Shown here: one piece after another, positions 23,869 to 37,219 of the stretch
Numbering within the stretch: the first letter of the stretch is position 1
Layout of the letters: every line of letters starts with the position of its first letter
Source of the DNA: Rhodosporidiobolus odoratus
Lineage: Eukaryota > Basidiomycota > Microbotryomycetes > Sporidiobolales > Sporidiobolaceae
NCBI GenBank assembly: GCA_034387635.1
Contig: JAOANU010000003.1
Span: 1,736,001-1,800,000 of the forward strand
Direction of reading: 5' to 3'
DNA length: 64,000 bases
Notes under the pieces: generated by a model
Databases searched by the model: none
Told to the model about the DNA's origin: nothing
What the model saw: the letters and a program-made list of their open reading frames with translations, nothing else
Translations under genes and position numbers: made by a program

Positions 23869-25201
23869 ATGCAGAAGCACGGCCACGATCAGACGCTCTC
23901 TGTGGCGCTCAAGAAACGGTTGAAGTCGCCGACCAATACCGCGCTGAAACGAACACGGGACTATCGGCACCTTGCTTGCACCGCTTTGGCCCCCGAGGCC
24001 CACAGCATCGATTGGGCGAGGATGGGAAGCTCGCCTCCCACCGGGTCAACGAGGCGCTGACGAGAAGCGCACGGGTGTACGTGACCTTTTCAACTTTTGG
24101 GGCTGGTGTCGCTGCTAGGGTGGCGTTTGCGTGGCAAGCGAGCTGACCCGAAAAGCTGACACAGTGCACGACAAGAAGAACTGTATCTCTTGAACGGCGG
24201 ACAGCTCTGTTTCTCGACTATGCTGGGTCCCTCACATGTTCCCGACACTCTGTCGGCGTCGGAGACCAGCCTTCTTCTTGCTCGAATAGGCTGCGTACCC
24301 TCTCTACCTGATATGTGTGATGTCTACTGATGCGGACTCTCCTGCAGCAATTAGGCCCTTGCATTTTCCGTCGATGAAGTATTCTACCTTGTCGACAAGG
24401 CGTACTCGCACGACCAGGCCAGCGGCGGATGGCTGCAAAACATCGACTACCGCGGCGTACTACTCGGATTGCTGCTAGTACGGGGCCTCGGAGACCAGCA
24501 CCAAGCGGTCCAGCTGGTTGGGAGCGCAGTTCAGCGAGACCCTCGCCCTCTTCGAGTTCGTCTTTCTGCGCCACTACGTCACAGCTCGAAGATACGTCGA
24601 GGGGAAAGGACACAGCTGGGAGGAATTCCTGAGCTTTACAGGGATTCGAGCGAAGCACACGCTCGGCTACCCTAACGAGAATGGTTCGCTCGCATTCAGC
24701 CGTAACGACAAGCCAGTGGTCACGGTTGCCGACTTCTTGTGTGTCTCACATCACGCTGGTATGGTGTGCATCTTCTTTCCCGCTCGTCTTCGATCTACAG
24801 ACGCCAACTGATTGCGCCCCTCCGCTTCTCCCCTCTCTGTCAACCCACACCCGCGATCCGACCATTAACTGGCCCCTTAACACTTCTTCCCAAGCCGTAA
24901 CGCGTCTAGAGACTGCAGCTACGTCAAGAAGAACGGTTCCCGGCTGTACGACGACTACAGACCTTCTGCCCCCGTTCGGCCCACCGTTCCCGGAGTCTCT
25001 CGACAGCCCAGCACGCGTTCGCAGAGAGCACGAGACCAAGCTCAAGCATACAAGCCACGACCGTATGTCTCGCATCCCTCGCATCTGAACTCGTCGAGCT
25101 AACCCTTTCCTCCTTCGTGTAGGCGACGACCATCCCACGTTCATGTGCGAAACTTCTCTAGGACATTCCCAGTCGTACTTAATCCTTCCAAATCATCGTA
25201 G
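23869..25201 (+). pseudogene. Family 2 copy b, decayed pseudogene
   Basis: Aligned by eye with copy a, this locus keeps the same start spacing (21 residues from Met to LKSP), the block ELYLLNG ... ETSLLLARI, ALAFSVDEVFYLV, SETLALFEFVF, WEEFLSFTGI, PVVTVADFLC, and a basic tail with SRLYDDYRPS. It has several lesions. Exon 1 must change frame near 24000-24025. The donor after LLLARI reads GGCTGC where copy a has GAGTAT. The conserved Trp codon after that intron is TAG (24352-24354). Exon 3 must change frame near 24484, in a run of four G. The C-terminal exons still splice in frame to a stop at 25201. Together these exclude a normal protein. Confidence 0.82.
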
Positions 25202-26448
25202 ATATACCTGATACAGACACTGCAAAGCACGGCTGCTGAGCGCTTTCGCACCTCGAGTTCTCGGGACCTTCTCAGGTCACTCATATGCAAGCAACGTCGC
25301 TACCTCTGCTGCTTCTTAGCTGCTCTTGATGTTCAAGCCCCCGTGGGAAGTACGAGGGCTTCGAAAGTCGCCGCTCGTCGAAAGTACATTAGCTTCGCCA
25401 CGTCAACCCGACTTCCTCCTCCACCCACACCGCTTTCAGTCTCTCAGGCTTGAGCTGTGCAAAACCAGCCGGCAATACCGCCAGCTGCTTGTGTGGTCGA
25501 GCTATCTCTGAGGCGAACACCATAGTGTTCTACTCCGCTTGTCTCGAGCAAGTCGAGTTCGGTGGACTGCTTCGATTCGTCGAGGTCATTCTGAGCGGCT
25601 GAAGAGACGAGCCTCGAGCGAGATCTGGACAGCTTGTACTTGAAATCGACGTGGAGGTATCCGCACAATCCGCACAGGGAGCCAAGCTAGGCGGAGTCGA
25701 GTTGCGAGAGACGCCGTCGAAGACGGCGGTCGCGAAAAGGTAGGAGAAAACCAAGGTAGGAACGTTAACGTATATAGAATTTGGGGCAGACGGTCGCAAG
25801 GGCGAGCCTGGACAGAGAGCTAGAAAGCGGTACTGTATGGTCGGGTCGGGCTGCATCAGATCGATGAGTGCAAGCTTGCAAGATTAGCGTGAACAGCGCC
25901 TCGGAAGATGAGGGTTGAGAAGAAAGGCCGTTTGTGGTAGGCCGACGGCCATACCGCGCGTACCATGCAGACCACGCATAGGGAATCGGCGAGCGCCTAG
26001 CGTCGCCTGCTGACAGAGCCTAGCAGGATACTGCGCGTGTTATCGCGTTGATGTGAACCTGCCCGTCCCTTTTGTCTAGTGACGGATTCGTGACATGCTG
26101 CAAGCCGGTGCCGTCCACATTCAGGCCCGAGAGTCGTCGTTCGTTCGGCCAGAGGGATGACAAATCAGAGTATGAGGCTTGACACAGGGGCTAGAGTGCG
26201 TGTCGAGTGAACCGGGTGAAGTTGATTGACGCGAGGTGTCGAGGAGGCGAATCAATGACGAGAGGGCGGCGGCAGTCCTTCCAGGCGACTCGGATCCACA
26301 AAGTGTATAGTGGTCGAATCATGCCCTTCTAGCGAGTCTATCTAGGTGTGGTAGAGGATCAAGTTGTTGTCTCCTGCTCGCCCCTTGTTGCATCAACAAC
26401 TTTTAAATTCGATTGACTTCGACTCTGTTGCTCTGAGACTGGCACAGG
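25202..26448. other. Intergenic, no gene supported
   Basis: 1.25 kb between the family 2 pseudogene and the XMAP215 gene. A minus-strand frame at about 25856-25530 is open but Ser/Pro-rich and featureless. The bases before 26449 should hold the XMAP215 promoter. Confidence 0.45.
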
Positions 26449-29400
26449 ATGGACGGTGCTCCACCAGCAGACGCAGACTATGACTCTCTCCCTATTTCAG
26501 ATCGTCTCGTCCACAAGGTAACTTCCCTTCTCTCCTCTGCGTACCGCTGCCTGAAACACTGACCGCTGTCTTGCTATACACAGGTATGGAAAGCTCGTCT
26601 GTCTGCCTACACCTCCATCATACAAGCAGCGGACAAGACGGTCGACGAGGACGACGCCTTGTTCAGGGAGAGTTGGGTCAATGGCAGTAGCATCAAGGAT
26701 TGGGTCAAGGATGCCAACGCCGTTGCTCAGGAAAAGGGTGTAGAGGCAGCAACCAAGGTGGTAGAGATGGGAGGCAAGCGCTTAGCACGGTGCGTGCTTC
26801 TTCCTCCTTCCTCAGGGCTTCGCTGTGTTTGGCAGTGTGGGGTGGGCCCATTCGCTGATGCTTCGCGCACAAACCTCGTGCAGAACACGACCTGATGTCA
26901 TTCCTGCGGTGGTGGAAAAGTGCTTGGGGTCAACACGAGTGCGTCTTGGTCGACTTTCTTCTCAACCTTTCCGTTCCCTGGGATTCAGCGTGTGCAGGCG
27001 AACGCAAGCAAACAATGTCGTTTGCTGATAACCCCTTTGGAGGACAGGCGGGAACACGGACAAAAGCGTTCGAGCTCTGTTTGCGTTACGTCGAGATTGA
27101 GGAAGATCAGGGAGAAGGAGTTATAGTGCGTTATCGGCCGCTTCGTGCCTTCCCGGGTCGTCACTGACGTCACGTCAACGCTACAGGGTGACATCGCTCC
27201 GGGACTGGATGCCAAGCAGCCCAAGGTCGTGGCGGGTGCGGTGATCGTGCTGAAGGACATTGTTCGGTCCGTTCATTCCCTTTTCATCCTGGTCCTCTCT
27301 GCACAAGCAGCGTCGTCCCAATTTATATACTCATAGTATGCTTTCCGCAGCGGTTTCGGCCCCAAAACAGTATCTCCTCGCCCCATCCTCCCTCTTCTGC
27401 CCAAGATCTTTGCCCACGCCGACAAAACTGTACGAGCCGAAGGATCCCTCCTCGCCCTCGCCCTACACAGCTACCTCGGCTCAGCTTTGACACCCCATCT
27501 GAACGAGCTGAAGCCGGTGCAGCAGAAAGAGCTGCAAGAGAGCTTTGAGAAGGCCGATCGAGGTGAGAACGGCGAATGGGGGCTAGGACGACTGAAGCCA
27601 AACCGGGAGACGGCGACGCAGAAGAGGGAACGGCAACGGAAGGAGGCCGAGGGTCAACTGGCTGGAGGTGAAGCGGAGGAAGGGGCGGAAGCAGCAGAAG
27701 GTACGTCTACCTCCGTCTCATCCCTGCCGAACGTCGGACTCGATACATGTACTTGCCGCAGAACAAGAACCAGAAGAAGAAGCTCCCCCCGATCCGTTCG
27801 ACTTTTCTTCCCCTATTCCCATCCTCTCCGCCCTCCCGCCAGATTTCTACACTCACCTTTCCTCCTCCAAGTGGAAAGATCGCAAGGAGCTCGCCCTCGA
27901 ACCTCTCCTCGCCCTCCTGTCTTCCTCGCCTCGCTACCAACCTGACAACTATGCCGACCTTACGGCAGGGCTCGCGGGGCGGATGAGCGATGCCAACGTG
28001 CTGTGCGTGATCGCCGCAGCCAACTGCTTAGACAAGCTTGCCCGAGGGCTGCGAGGAGAGTTTGCCCGGTACAAGGGGGCGGTGACGGCGCCGGTGATGG
28101 CGAGGACGAAGGAGAAGAAGCAGAACGTGCTTGATGCGCTTGGCGGAGCTCTCGATGCAGTTTACGAGAGCGTGCGTCTGCTTTCCGTTGTCTAGTCTGC
28201 GCGTCAACTCACGATCGTCCCTCGTTTCCGTTACCCTTCTGTCCGCAATAAGACCTCAATATCGGAGTTTACGGAAGACATTCTCACCTATTCGAAGGAC
28301 AAGAACCCATCCATCAAAACCCAAACCCTTCTCTTCTACAACCGCTGCCTCTCGACTACTACAAGCCCGCCTTCCAAAGCCGACCTTCCCCCGCTCATCG
28401 GCGCGTTCAAGGCGACTCTCGAAGATTCCGATGCTGGCGTGCGAGGAGCATCGGCAGACGTGCTCGGAACGCTGTCGAAGGTACTCGGCGAGCGAGCCTT
28501 CAACGCGATGATCGGAGATATGGACCCGCTTCGAATGGCCAAGGTCAAGGAGGCGGCCGAAAAGGCGACGGTGAAATGTAAAGGCGGCGTCGCAGCGGGA
28601 GGGGCCAAGCCTGCTCCAGCTTCAAAAGCCGCGCCCCCCCCAGCAGCAGCGACGAAGCCTGCTGCTCGACCTCCGCTGAAGAAGGCAGCCGAGGAGCCCC
28701 CTCGACCTGCGCTTTCTCCCACCCTCGATGGAGGAGAGGGGTTTGCTCCGCTATCTGCACCTGCACCCCCGAAACGCGGTCCACCCGCCCGCCTCGCCGC
28801 GAAGAAGCCTGTCGCAGCCTCTGGCGCGCCTCCTCCAGCAGCGAAGAAACCCCCTGTTTCAACCTCCTCTGCCGGTCGACTTCCTCCTCCCGCATCAGGC
28901 GGCGCCAAACCCTCCGAAACGCTCAAGCCGAAGTACACTCAAGAATCCGCCGAGTCTGCCGTTGCAGCTGGCGAGTCTTTCCCGGAGGAGATTGTCAACA
29001 TGCTCGCGGATAGCAATTGGAAGGTTCGGCTCGAAGGGATGGATAAGCTTGAGGAGTGGTGCAAGTTGGATGGGAGGGGGAAGGAGAGCGAGATCATTGT
29101 CAAGTGGTTGGTGGGGAAGAAACCGGGGCCGAAGGAGAGTAATTTCCAGGTCAGTCGAGGCACTTTTCTTTGGAGTACCTGTGCACGTCGCAGGCGGTCT
29201 CGTCCACCGCTTCGCTTCCCTTCTTCCTGGTCCACCGCTCCGTTTCTCTTCGTCGTGCTGACAGTCTCTAGTTCCTCTCCGCCACCGTCACCTGCAATCC
29301 CCTCGAATACCCATGAACCAGGTCGCCGGCAAAGTCTTCGCCCTGCTCCAAACCCTCGCGCAAGACTCGCCCACCTGGACCAAAGCCTGCTCTGCCGCCG

Positions 29401-32400
29401 CCGTTCCCGTCCTCTGCGACAAGCTTGGCGATATCAAGCTGAAGAAGCCGGCGGGAGAGGCGTTGACAGCCTTTGCCGAAAAAAGTTCAGCTGGGTTTGT
29501 GTTGAGCCAAGGTTCGCCTTTTCCCGCTCTGTCTCTACCTTCACACCAGGTGCAATGTCCGACCGCTTATGGCTGTCCTTTTAAACGGCTCGATCTCGCA
29601 GCATACGCTCCTCTCTCCGCTCAAAAGGCCCCAAAGACGCTCGCCGAATCCTTCCTCTTCGTCGAGCAACTCCTTCGAGATTTCGGTCTCGCCGGTGGAC
29701 TGGCCATTCGAGATCTCATCGAGTTCGTCAAGGTCGGGCTCAAGCACTCTAACGCGCAGGTCAGGGGGAGCGCAACCAAATGCTGCGTGACTGTGCGGCT
29801 GTTCGTGGGACCGGGTACGTCTTTCGTTCTCCGAATGACAGCCTAAGGTTGTGTCTAACAAGCGGGGAGCTCAATCAGGAATTCGGCGTTGACTTTATTT
29901 GACGATCGTCTGTGCAGACATCGCTTCCTTCCTTTCCGATCTTACGCCTCAGCTGCTCTCGACTATCGAATCCGAATTCGCCAAAGTCGATGGCGACTCG
30001 CCGCCTGCTCCCACTCGCTTCGGGGACGACACCGTTGCTCCACCAACCGCGACGAGCGGCGACAGTGCCCCTAGAGGTGGCAAAGCCGCGGCGGCGGAAG
30101 TCGATCCCATGGACGAGCTCTTCCCCCGCGTCGACTTCGATCGGCTCGTCAGTACTGCGCAGGCTCAGGCGGTCGGTGATGCGAATTGGAAGGTTCGGAA
30201 AGAAGCGTTGGAAGGTATTCGGGATGTGCTGGAGAGCAATAAGAGGATCAAGGCGACAGGCTTGCGTACGCTGCTCTGCCTTTACTCCCTGTTCTCTACC
30301 TGCATGTTTCACCGGAAGAACCATGCTGAGTATCTCTCGCTGAACAGCCGAACTCGCCAACCCGCTCAAGCAGCGCATCACCGATTCGAACAAAATCATC
30401 CAGATCATCACCCTCGACATCATCGCTCGCTTCGCTGACGCCATGGGCAAACCGTTCGGCGAGAAGCTGTCACGCGTCTTCGCCGCCCCTATCGCTCAAA
30501 CCCTGGCCGATCAAAAAGCCAACATCCGCGCCGCAGGCGTCACTACTCTCTCTGCCATAGCCGACGCTAGTGGGCTCGATGGACTCGTGACCGCTTTCGA
30601 CAAGCCTCTCGAAGGAAACAACTCGGTACAGCGGAAGGAGCTGCTCGGGTGGCTGGAGGAACGGTTCAAGGACGATGCCGCTTCGCAGGGCCTCGACTTG
30701 AGCGGGCTGGCCGCGCCGGTGCTGAGCTGCCTGGAGGATCGCAACGCCGATGTGCGCAAGTCGGCGACGGCGATCCTTCCTGTGGTCATCTTGAGGGCGG
30801 GATACGGAACCGTCATGGATGCTGTCGCCCAACTCAAGCCCGCCTCGCGAAGTACCGTCCTACCGATCGTTGAAGCGGCGAAGACCGCTGCGTCTGCTTC
30901 GGCTCCGGCTCCGCTCCCAGCTCAAAGCCGGACGACCGCAACAGCGCGATCTGCTCCTTCGGCCGTACAGCCGCCTCAGGTAGCCGACGTCCCGCCTCCT
31001 GCAACTGCCCCCGCCCCTGCTCTTGCTTCCTCGCGACCACCGTCTGGTCTCACCCGTCCGACAGCTAAGCCTCTCCGTACCGCCGCCTCATCCGCCACCA
31101 CGGTAGACGAGCTATCAGCACCTCCTTCCGCCGTCCCCGCCCGCCTCGCAGCTCCCCGTTCTCGCTCATCTATCGGAGGGATCCGTGCCTCCGCTTCCTC
31201 CGCTCGCGCACCTCCTCCCTCCTCCGCCACCCCGCCCCCCGGCGCAAGAGAAGCGCCTTTTCGCAGCGCCGATCCGAATCCGAAGCTCCTCCGCCACAAG
31301 AAGGAGACGGGATCGATGCGCTGGGTCGTCGAAGGTACCCCTCGAAGCGACCAGGTCGACTGGCTCGCCCAGCAAATGGCGCCGCAGGTTTCCGCTTCCC
31401 TCCATGCTCAGCTCTTCAGCACGGACCATTCGGCAGAGCGAGACTTCCTTGCCGGACTGACGACCATCGACGACGTCGCAAAGGATCCGTTCAGTGCGGA
31501 GGAGAAATACGATGTCACGGAGGATGAGATGAGGGAGCGGCTAGTGGCCAACCTCGACTTGATTATCAAGTACATCACGCTGCGAATTGGGATGACGAGC
31601 ACGACTATTACAGTCAAATGCTTGGATGTCGTCGAGCACCTTATCCCGATCCTGAGCCAGTCGAGCTACAAAGCGTCGGATTACGAGGCAACGCCTTTGT
31701 TGGTCGCGCTCATCAGCAAGGTGCGCCGATCCTTCTTTCCTGTTCCCGGGCCCGAGTAACCAACTCTTATGTGCTCACCAGGTCGGCGACAGCAAGGAGA
31801 TCATCCGTCAGCGAGTACGCAACCTCTTCAAAGCTCTCTGCTCCGTCTACCCGTTCAGCAAGGTTTTCTCGACGATCCTCGAGCACGGTCTGGACAACAA
31901 GAACACCCGAGTACGGAGCGAGTGCGTCGACGAGTTAGGGCAGCTCTATGCTCGACACGGAGCCGGCATTCATCCCATATCGCAAGCGCTGCCCAAAATC
32001 GCAGTCTTCATCGGCAAACCCGACGCGACTACCCGAACAGCCGCGCTCCACGCGATCGGCGCCGTCTACTCGCTCGTCGGCGCGGATGCGACCTGGAAGG
32101 CGGTCGGCCCGTTACCTCCGAAGGATCGCTCCATGCTTGAAGAACGTCTCAAGCGAACCACTAGTGGGACCTCGTCGCCTGCTCCCGCCGTCCGCATGAC
32201 CTCTGCTGCCACCCCTCTCGCACGACCTGGCACTCCCAGCGGTCTTCGACCTCCGTCGCAGCACATCGCGGCACCTTCTTCTCCATCTCCCGCTTCCGCC
32301 ACGACCGGCTCGAACGGCCACGGAATAGCGCAAGCACGCGCCGTACCGCGCGCTGGTGGTATCCCATCCCGTTTACAGCGACCGCAGAGCATGGCACTGC

Positions 32401-34340
32401 CTCAATCTGCTGCGATTTCAGCCGAGTCCAATGGGAACGCAACCCCCCGAAGAGGCACCCTACCTCCCTCTTCCGGCCTTTCCGCACCTGGCTTCGCGTC
32501 GAAGCTCGTCGGTTCCACCTCGTCTCGACCGCAGTTCGGAGGCGGCTCTTCCCAGCCCGGTGCGCCTCTCTTCACAGAAGACGACCTGATGGCGGAAACG
32601 GTTTCGGATCTTGCCTCCCTCATCGACGCTCTCGAAACCGACGATTACACGACCTGCGCCGACGTTCTCAAGCTCGTCACCCGCGAAATTACCAAGAACA
32701 GCGAGCACGTCCTCCTGCATGCGGATCAGCTCATCGATGCCATCACCGCCAGGATGGAGTTGGGCTTTACGAACCTCGGCGCGGGGACAGCGCCGGCGCA
32801 ACTCAGGCTCTGCAAGCACCTCATGCAGACGCTTTCGGCTTTCTTCGACAAGCGGACCCTGAGCCAACAAGTCTCGCGCCTACCGCTTACCGGCCTTCTT
32901 GCCGACTTGACGGGCCGACTACTCGACACGGCCGACAACCCCGCAAGTGAACCGATTCAGAGCTTGTCCAAGGTGCTCAACATGGTCCTTATTCGAATCT
33001 TCCACAACTCGGATCAAAACGTCTGCTTCGGGTGCGCCTCCTTTCATTCGCTATTCCCACACTTCGATATCGTCTGTATGGCCGCAAGCTGATGAAGGTT
33101 GTTTCCTCTCCAGTGCTCTCCTCACCGTACTACAGGATGCTACAGTCGACCTCCGCGAGGTGCGAGGCGAAGAGCTCACGGATCGTGCAAAGTACGCCGA
33201 ACTCGTCATGAAGGTGCGGCTGTTTCCGTTCCATCCCATTTTGTCTGTTGAATGCTAGCTTTGCTTGTACTAATGCGGTGCTGGCGACATACAGTGCCTC
33301 TGGAAGGTCTCGAAGACCGTCAAAGAAAGCCTCGAGTCGAAGCAGCTTCTCGCACCCCGCCTTCTCAGCGATATCAACCAGTTCCTCGTCATGATCCCGC
33401 CTGCGGAATGGCGAAGACGCTCGGCCGACAGCGTACCGCTCGCCGACATGCCGCTTCGAACCGTCAAGACTATTCTGCAGCAAGTCGTGTCGATTCTCAA
33501 GCAGGACGTCTTTCGAGAGCTCGACGAGATCGAGCAGCCCGAGAACTCGTTCGTATACCAGTATCTCTACCGACTCGTCAACCAACCCGGGGCGAGCGGT
33601 GCCATATCCGGCGAGTCCGCCGCGCGCCCACCTTCCCTCGGCCGTCCAGCTTCGGCTTCTTCCCTCGGTTCCGCCAAGATCCGTGCTTCATCATCCCCAC
33701 CACATAGCACAGCTGTTGCACGCGATGGGTCGCATGGCTCGAGCGCTTCGAACGCCTCCGCTCCGCCTCCGAGCGGTCTTACCTCTCCCGGCGGGACCGA
33801 CATCGCCGTGAACCAGAAGCTGAAGGAGATCTTTGACATGATTGGCGACCCCAATAATTCGCGTAACGGGATCGCCGCGCTCTACGAGTTTCAGAAGGAA
33901 CACCCCGAAGCGGCGGCGAGGATCGCAACTTGGTAAGTGATTCTTTCAAGCTCCGCACCTTGCCTCAACTAACCTGCTGCGTCTAGGATGGCGGGAACTG
34001 GAAGCTATTTCCAGACCTACCTTCGGCGAGCGCTCGCCAACCTCGAGTCTGCAGACCGCGAGCGGAATGCGGAACCCCCGGCCTCTCCAAGCGCTGAAGC
34101 ACGTACGTCTTGGCTTTCTTCAGTCACCAAACAGCGTCGAAGCTCACTACTTTTCTTGCTGTTATAGCTACTCGTCCGTCCTCTCGCTCTTCCCGCCCCT
34201 CGAGTGTCGCGCCTGGAACTCCCACCCGTTCTCGCATGTCGATGGGCGGCGGGCCAGCAGGATCGATGTCAACCACACCGCAACCTTCGGCTAAGCTGCA
34301 AGAGCTGCAGTCGATGTTTGGTTTCGCGCAAAAGGAGTAG
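26449..34340 (+). CDS. XMAP215/ch-TOG family microtubule polymerase (Stu2/Alp14 homologue)
   Basis: Adds tubulin at microtubule plus ends and acts at spindle poles and kinetochores. The ATG at 26449 gives MDGAPPADADYDSLP. TOG domains, which are HEAT arrays that bind tubulin, come in order. TOG1 is at about 26580-27560 (VWKARLSAYTSIIQ). TOG2 is at about 27860-28560 (KWKDRKELALEPLLALL ... DLPPLIGAFKATLEDSDAGVR). An Ala/Pro-rich linker follows. TOG3 starts at about 28960 (NWKVRLEGMDKLEEW), TOG4 at about 30170 (NWKVRKEALEGIRDVL), and TOG5 covers about 31300-32130. A Ser/Pro/Arg-rich linker (32150-32560) leads to a C-terminal helical domain (32580-33580) like that of animal ch-TOG and a final segment ending FGFAQKE. 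It has over ten introns. It is much longer than the two-TOG Stu2 of budding yeast. Confidence 0.92.
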
Positions 34341-34630
34341 TAATCCAGATCTCTGTGTCGTCTCTTTGCTGTCGTTTTGCCGTCAGTTTCGTCTTTCCCC
34401 CTCTGTTGTTCTTAGCTCAACGATCCCTTTCTGTTACGATGGAAGACCCGCGTAAAGGCAGAATGATAGCCAGTCGAGACCGTTAACAGTGTCCTCCGCC
34501 TTCAGAAGAAAATTTGCGCTAGTCCAGTCCACAGGCTCTTTGAGACGCACGACGACTCGTAATAAAAGAAAAGTACAGTCCACCAATGACAAGAGCAAGA
34601 CTTTGCAAAATCCTTCGCTCAAACAGCGAC

Positions 34631-36563
34631 CTACCGGCGGAAGAGGTCCAGCAGAGCTTGCACCCTGTGAGGTGGCAAGTGAGTGAATTGCGAAAGCAAG
34701 GAGCAGACATGGGTATCGCACGTACGGCTGTTTGCGACGACGACGGCCCTGCTCGGCGCTCTCCGCTGACCCTTGCCCCGCTTGCCGCGCTCTTAGTCCT
34801 TCTCTCAGTAGTCGCTCGTTTTCCCGCTCTTCGTCCCTTTTCCAATTGGCAGTTGCTGCTGACCAAGGACTGGTTTCTTCGACGGGGAGGTCGGTTTCTT
34901 CCGCGGGGTTGTTGCGGTGGCGCGAGAGCGGGTTTCGCGGTAAAAGCCGCCTGGCACCTGATCTCGAGGTAGTTTCAGGCTGCGCGGTCGAGCCAGCCGA
35001 GGGTAAGCTGCGACGTGTAAAAAGCACCGGATGCGTGATCAGCGATGCCACAGCCTCTCTAGCTCGGTAACGACCCTCAGATGCGTGCAAGCTACACGTA
35101 CCTTGGCTCCTGCGTGCGAAGCACGCTTGGGTGTGACGCCGACTGAGTATGCTGGGCCTCCGAAGCCGCGTGCGCGGGACCCCTCCGCATTGCAGGAGGT
35201 TCAGCAACTTTCGGAAAGAGCCTGAGTGCTCCTGGGTGGCTTCTCCCGCCGTTGGAGTTGGAGCTGGGAGATGTAGAGCGTGTCAGGTTGAGCAACGCCA
35301 CCGCCTTTTCGCAAGAAGAACAGCGAACGGAAGCTTGACTTACCGTGCGACTGGCGTGAAAGCCGTTTCCTCCTGATAGGCATTCGGGTAATGGAACTTT
35401 CGAGGTGCACCAGTCGTACGACGAGGGCGAGGGTTGGGCGTGACGTGTTCGCGCATCGGCACCGCCTGGCCGCCGAGGGACATTCTGTTAATCGAGAAAG
35501 GATCAATTTCGAGAAAGACAACTTGGGACATCAGTATGCCGGCCTGGACAGCACGGCAGCTCCGACCGCCTCTTGCCTCCTGGGGGAAGCGAGGCAGCGA
35601 GTAAAGGTTCGACGTACTCGTGTCTTTTGCGTCTGACTTCGAGGATGACCTCGGCTGTAGGTTTGGCAGTCGAGAGATCTTCGCGGTGGAATTGTCCCAG
35701 CTGCAGCGCGCAATCAATGACTCGACGGCCGTCCCCTCGCACACCGAACCCGCCAGTAAAGTGTGACCAGGAAGCGGGATCTTGCGTTTGTTCGAGGAGG
35801 TCCTCCTTCATCAGCTTGAAGTGACTGACGACGTAATCGAAGAGGACCACCGCAGTCCCACAATGCTCCTCGAGCCACTGAACGATTGTCGTGTGGTGCT
35901 CCGACTTGAAACGTTCGAGTTCTCGAAGTTGGTCTCGAGCGCTGGTCCCCGGCAGTATAGGATGAAGCCCTTGATCGATGAGGAAAGACGCGAGAACGTT
36001 GGCGCCCTGATCGTAGTCGACCGTCCGCTCGAGATAGTCGTTGAGGTAAGGGATGAGGTATTCCGCCGGGAAGCAGTGCGTCCAATTGCTGTCGATGTAA
36101 GAGCAAAGAATCAGTCTAGTCAGTGCGAGGTAACAAGCAAAAACGTCGAAGCTTACTCGACGCGCGCGATGAGTACCGAACTGGGGTTCACTCCGGCTTT
36201 GATGAGCGCGGGAAAGCTGATACCGCCTGGGAAGGCTCGCTCATAGTGATTGAAAATCTGTATTTGACGGTTCCTGCGGACAGTCCAAACGTCAGGAGGA
36301 CTGAGCACCGGTTTCAAGAACAACAAGGACAATAAGGAGGAACCCAGGACGTACTGCCGGCTTAGCAGCAGGGCCTCATGCTCCGGCGTTCCTTCGACAT
36401 TCGCCTGACCCCCGAGAGGAAAGCCCAGCGCGGGGATGTCGAGCTCGTCGAGGTCGAAGTCCTTCAAGTTTGGCTCGCGCATGAAGAAACATTTGAGGGG
36501 CTTCACCCCTTTCAAGTCCAAGTACCGCTGTATAACGGCAGGCAAGTCACTAATGCTGCTCAT
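34631..36563 (-). CDS. Family 2 protein, copy c (unknown function)
   Basis: Same family as the gene at 21283, on the other strand, and tail-to-tail with XMAP215 (290 bases apart). The ATG at 36563 gives MSSISDLPAVIQRYLDLKG. Blocks: RQIQIFNHYERAF, VNPSSVLIARV, NWTHCFPAEYLIPYL, WLEEHCGTAVVLFDYVV and WSHFTGGFGV. The intron before NWTHCF is phase 2 in an Asp codon, as in copies a and d. The C-terminal part is longer than in copy a: PRRTTGAPRKFHYPNA, a Ser/Pro/Gln segment, and a charged helix rich in Arg, Glu and Ala. It ends QALLDLFRR, close to VLKPFRR of copy a. At least six introns. Function unknown. Confidence 0.72.
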
Positions 36564-37219
36564 TGGTGACAAGAGCTCTTTTCGCAAAGCAAAGGAGAGT
36601 GAGCGACAGGGAGGAAAAAAGGAAGGGAGAAGGCGAAAGCAGAAAGGTGGTCGACAGAAGCCAAGGAGGATCCCAGGCATGCACGGCCGCTAAAACAGGA
36701 GACATGAGCGTCCGCGGCGCTGCCTTGTTCAGGGGGTCGATGCGAGTTGGATGGGACACCACGTGAGCTCGGCGCTGGGCGGTGCGTTGGCGGCCAGAGC
36801 GTCAAACATCTAGGAAGATGACCCAAGCCAACGATCGGCGCGGCGGAGGGGATCTTGACAAACGCAGAAGTGGTCAACACGCAAGGGAGCATTCAGGGAC
36901 GTCCGAGTAGGCTTACAGATTACCTTAGCTTCCACCTCTGAAGGCCGCCTTCATGGCGCAGCAGTCACGAGTCGAAACGAGGCACTCGGTAGTCGAACAG
37001 GAGGTGACGGCGATCAACGACAGTCGGTCTGAGGTTCAAGCAAGCGAGCGTTAGCAGGCGGGGCGCATCGCCTGTGCGTGGTACAACGCGGTGTAGGCGA
37101 TTGAGAACAGCTCTCGGTTGGTTCGAAGGCTGAGGTATCTTTTTTTTTTTTTTGGCGTCGGTTTCCTCTACAAGTTGGATTGTACATCCGCCCTCCTCCG
37201 CGAGCGGCTACAGGCATGC
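36564..37219. other. Intergenic, includes a 14-nt poly-T tract
   Basis: About 650 bases between the start of family 2 copy c and the end of mago nashi. A run of 14 T lies at 37140-37153. No gene is seen. The right part is probably the mago 3' region. Confidence 0.5.

Noticed and set aside
28336..28938. Gly/Ala-rich minus-strand frame of about 200 residues
   Set aside because: It is the reverse of the Ala/Pro linker in the XMAP215 gene; its composition is explained by that.
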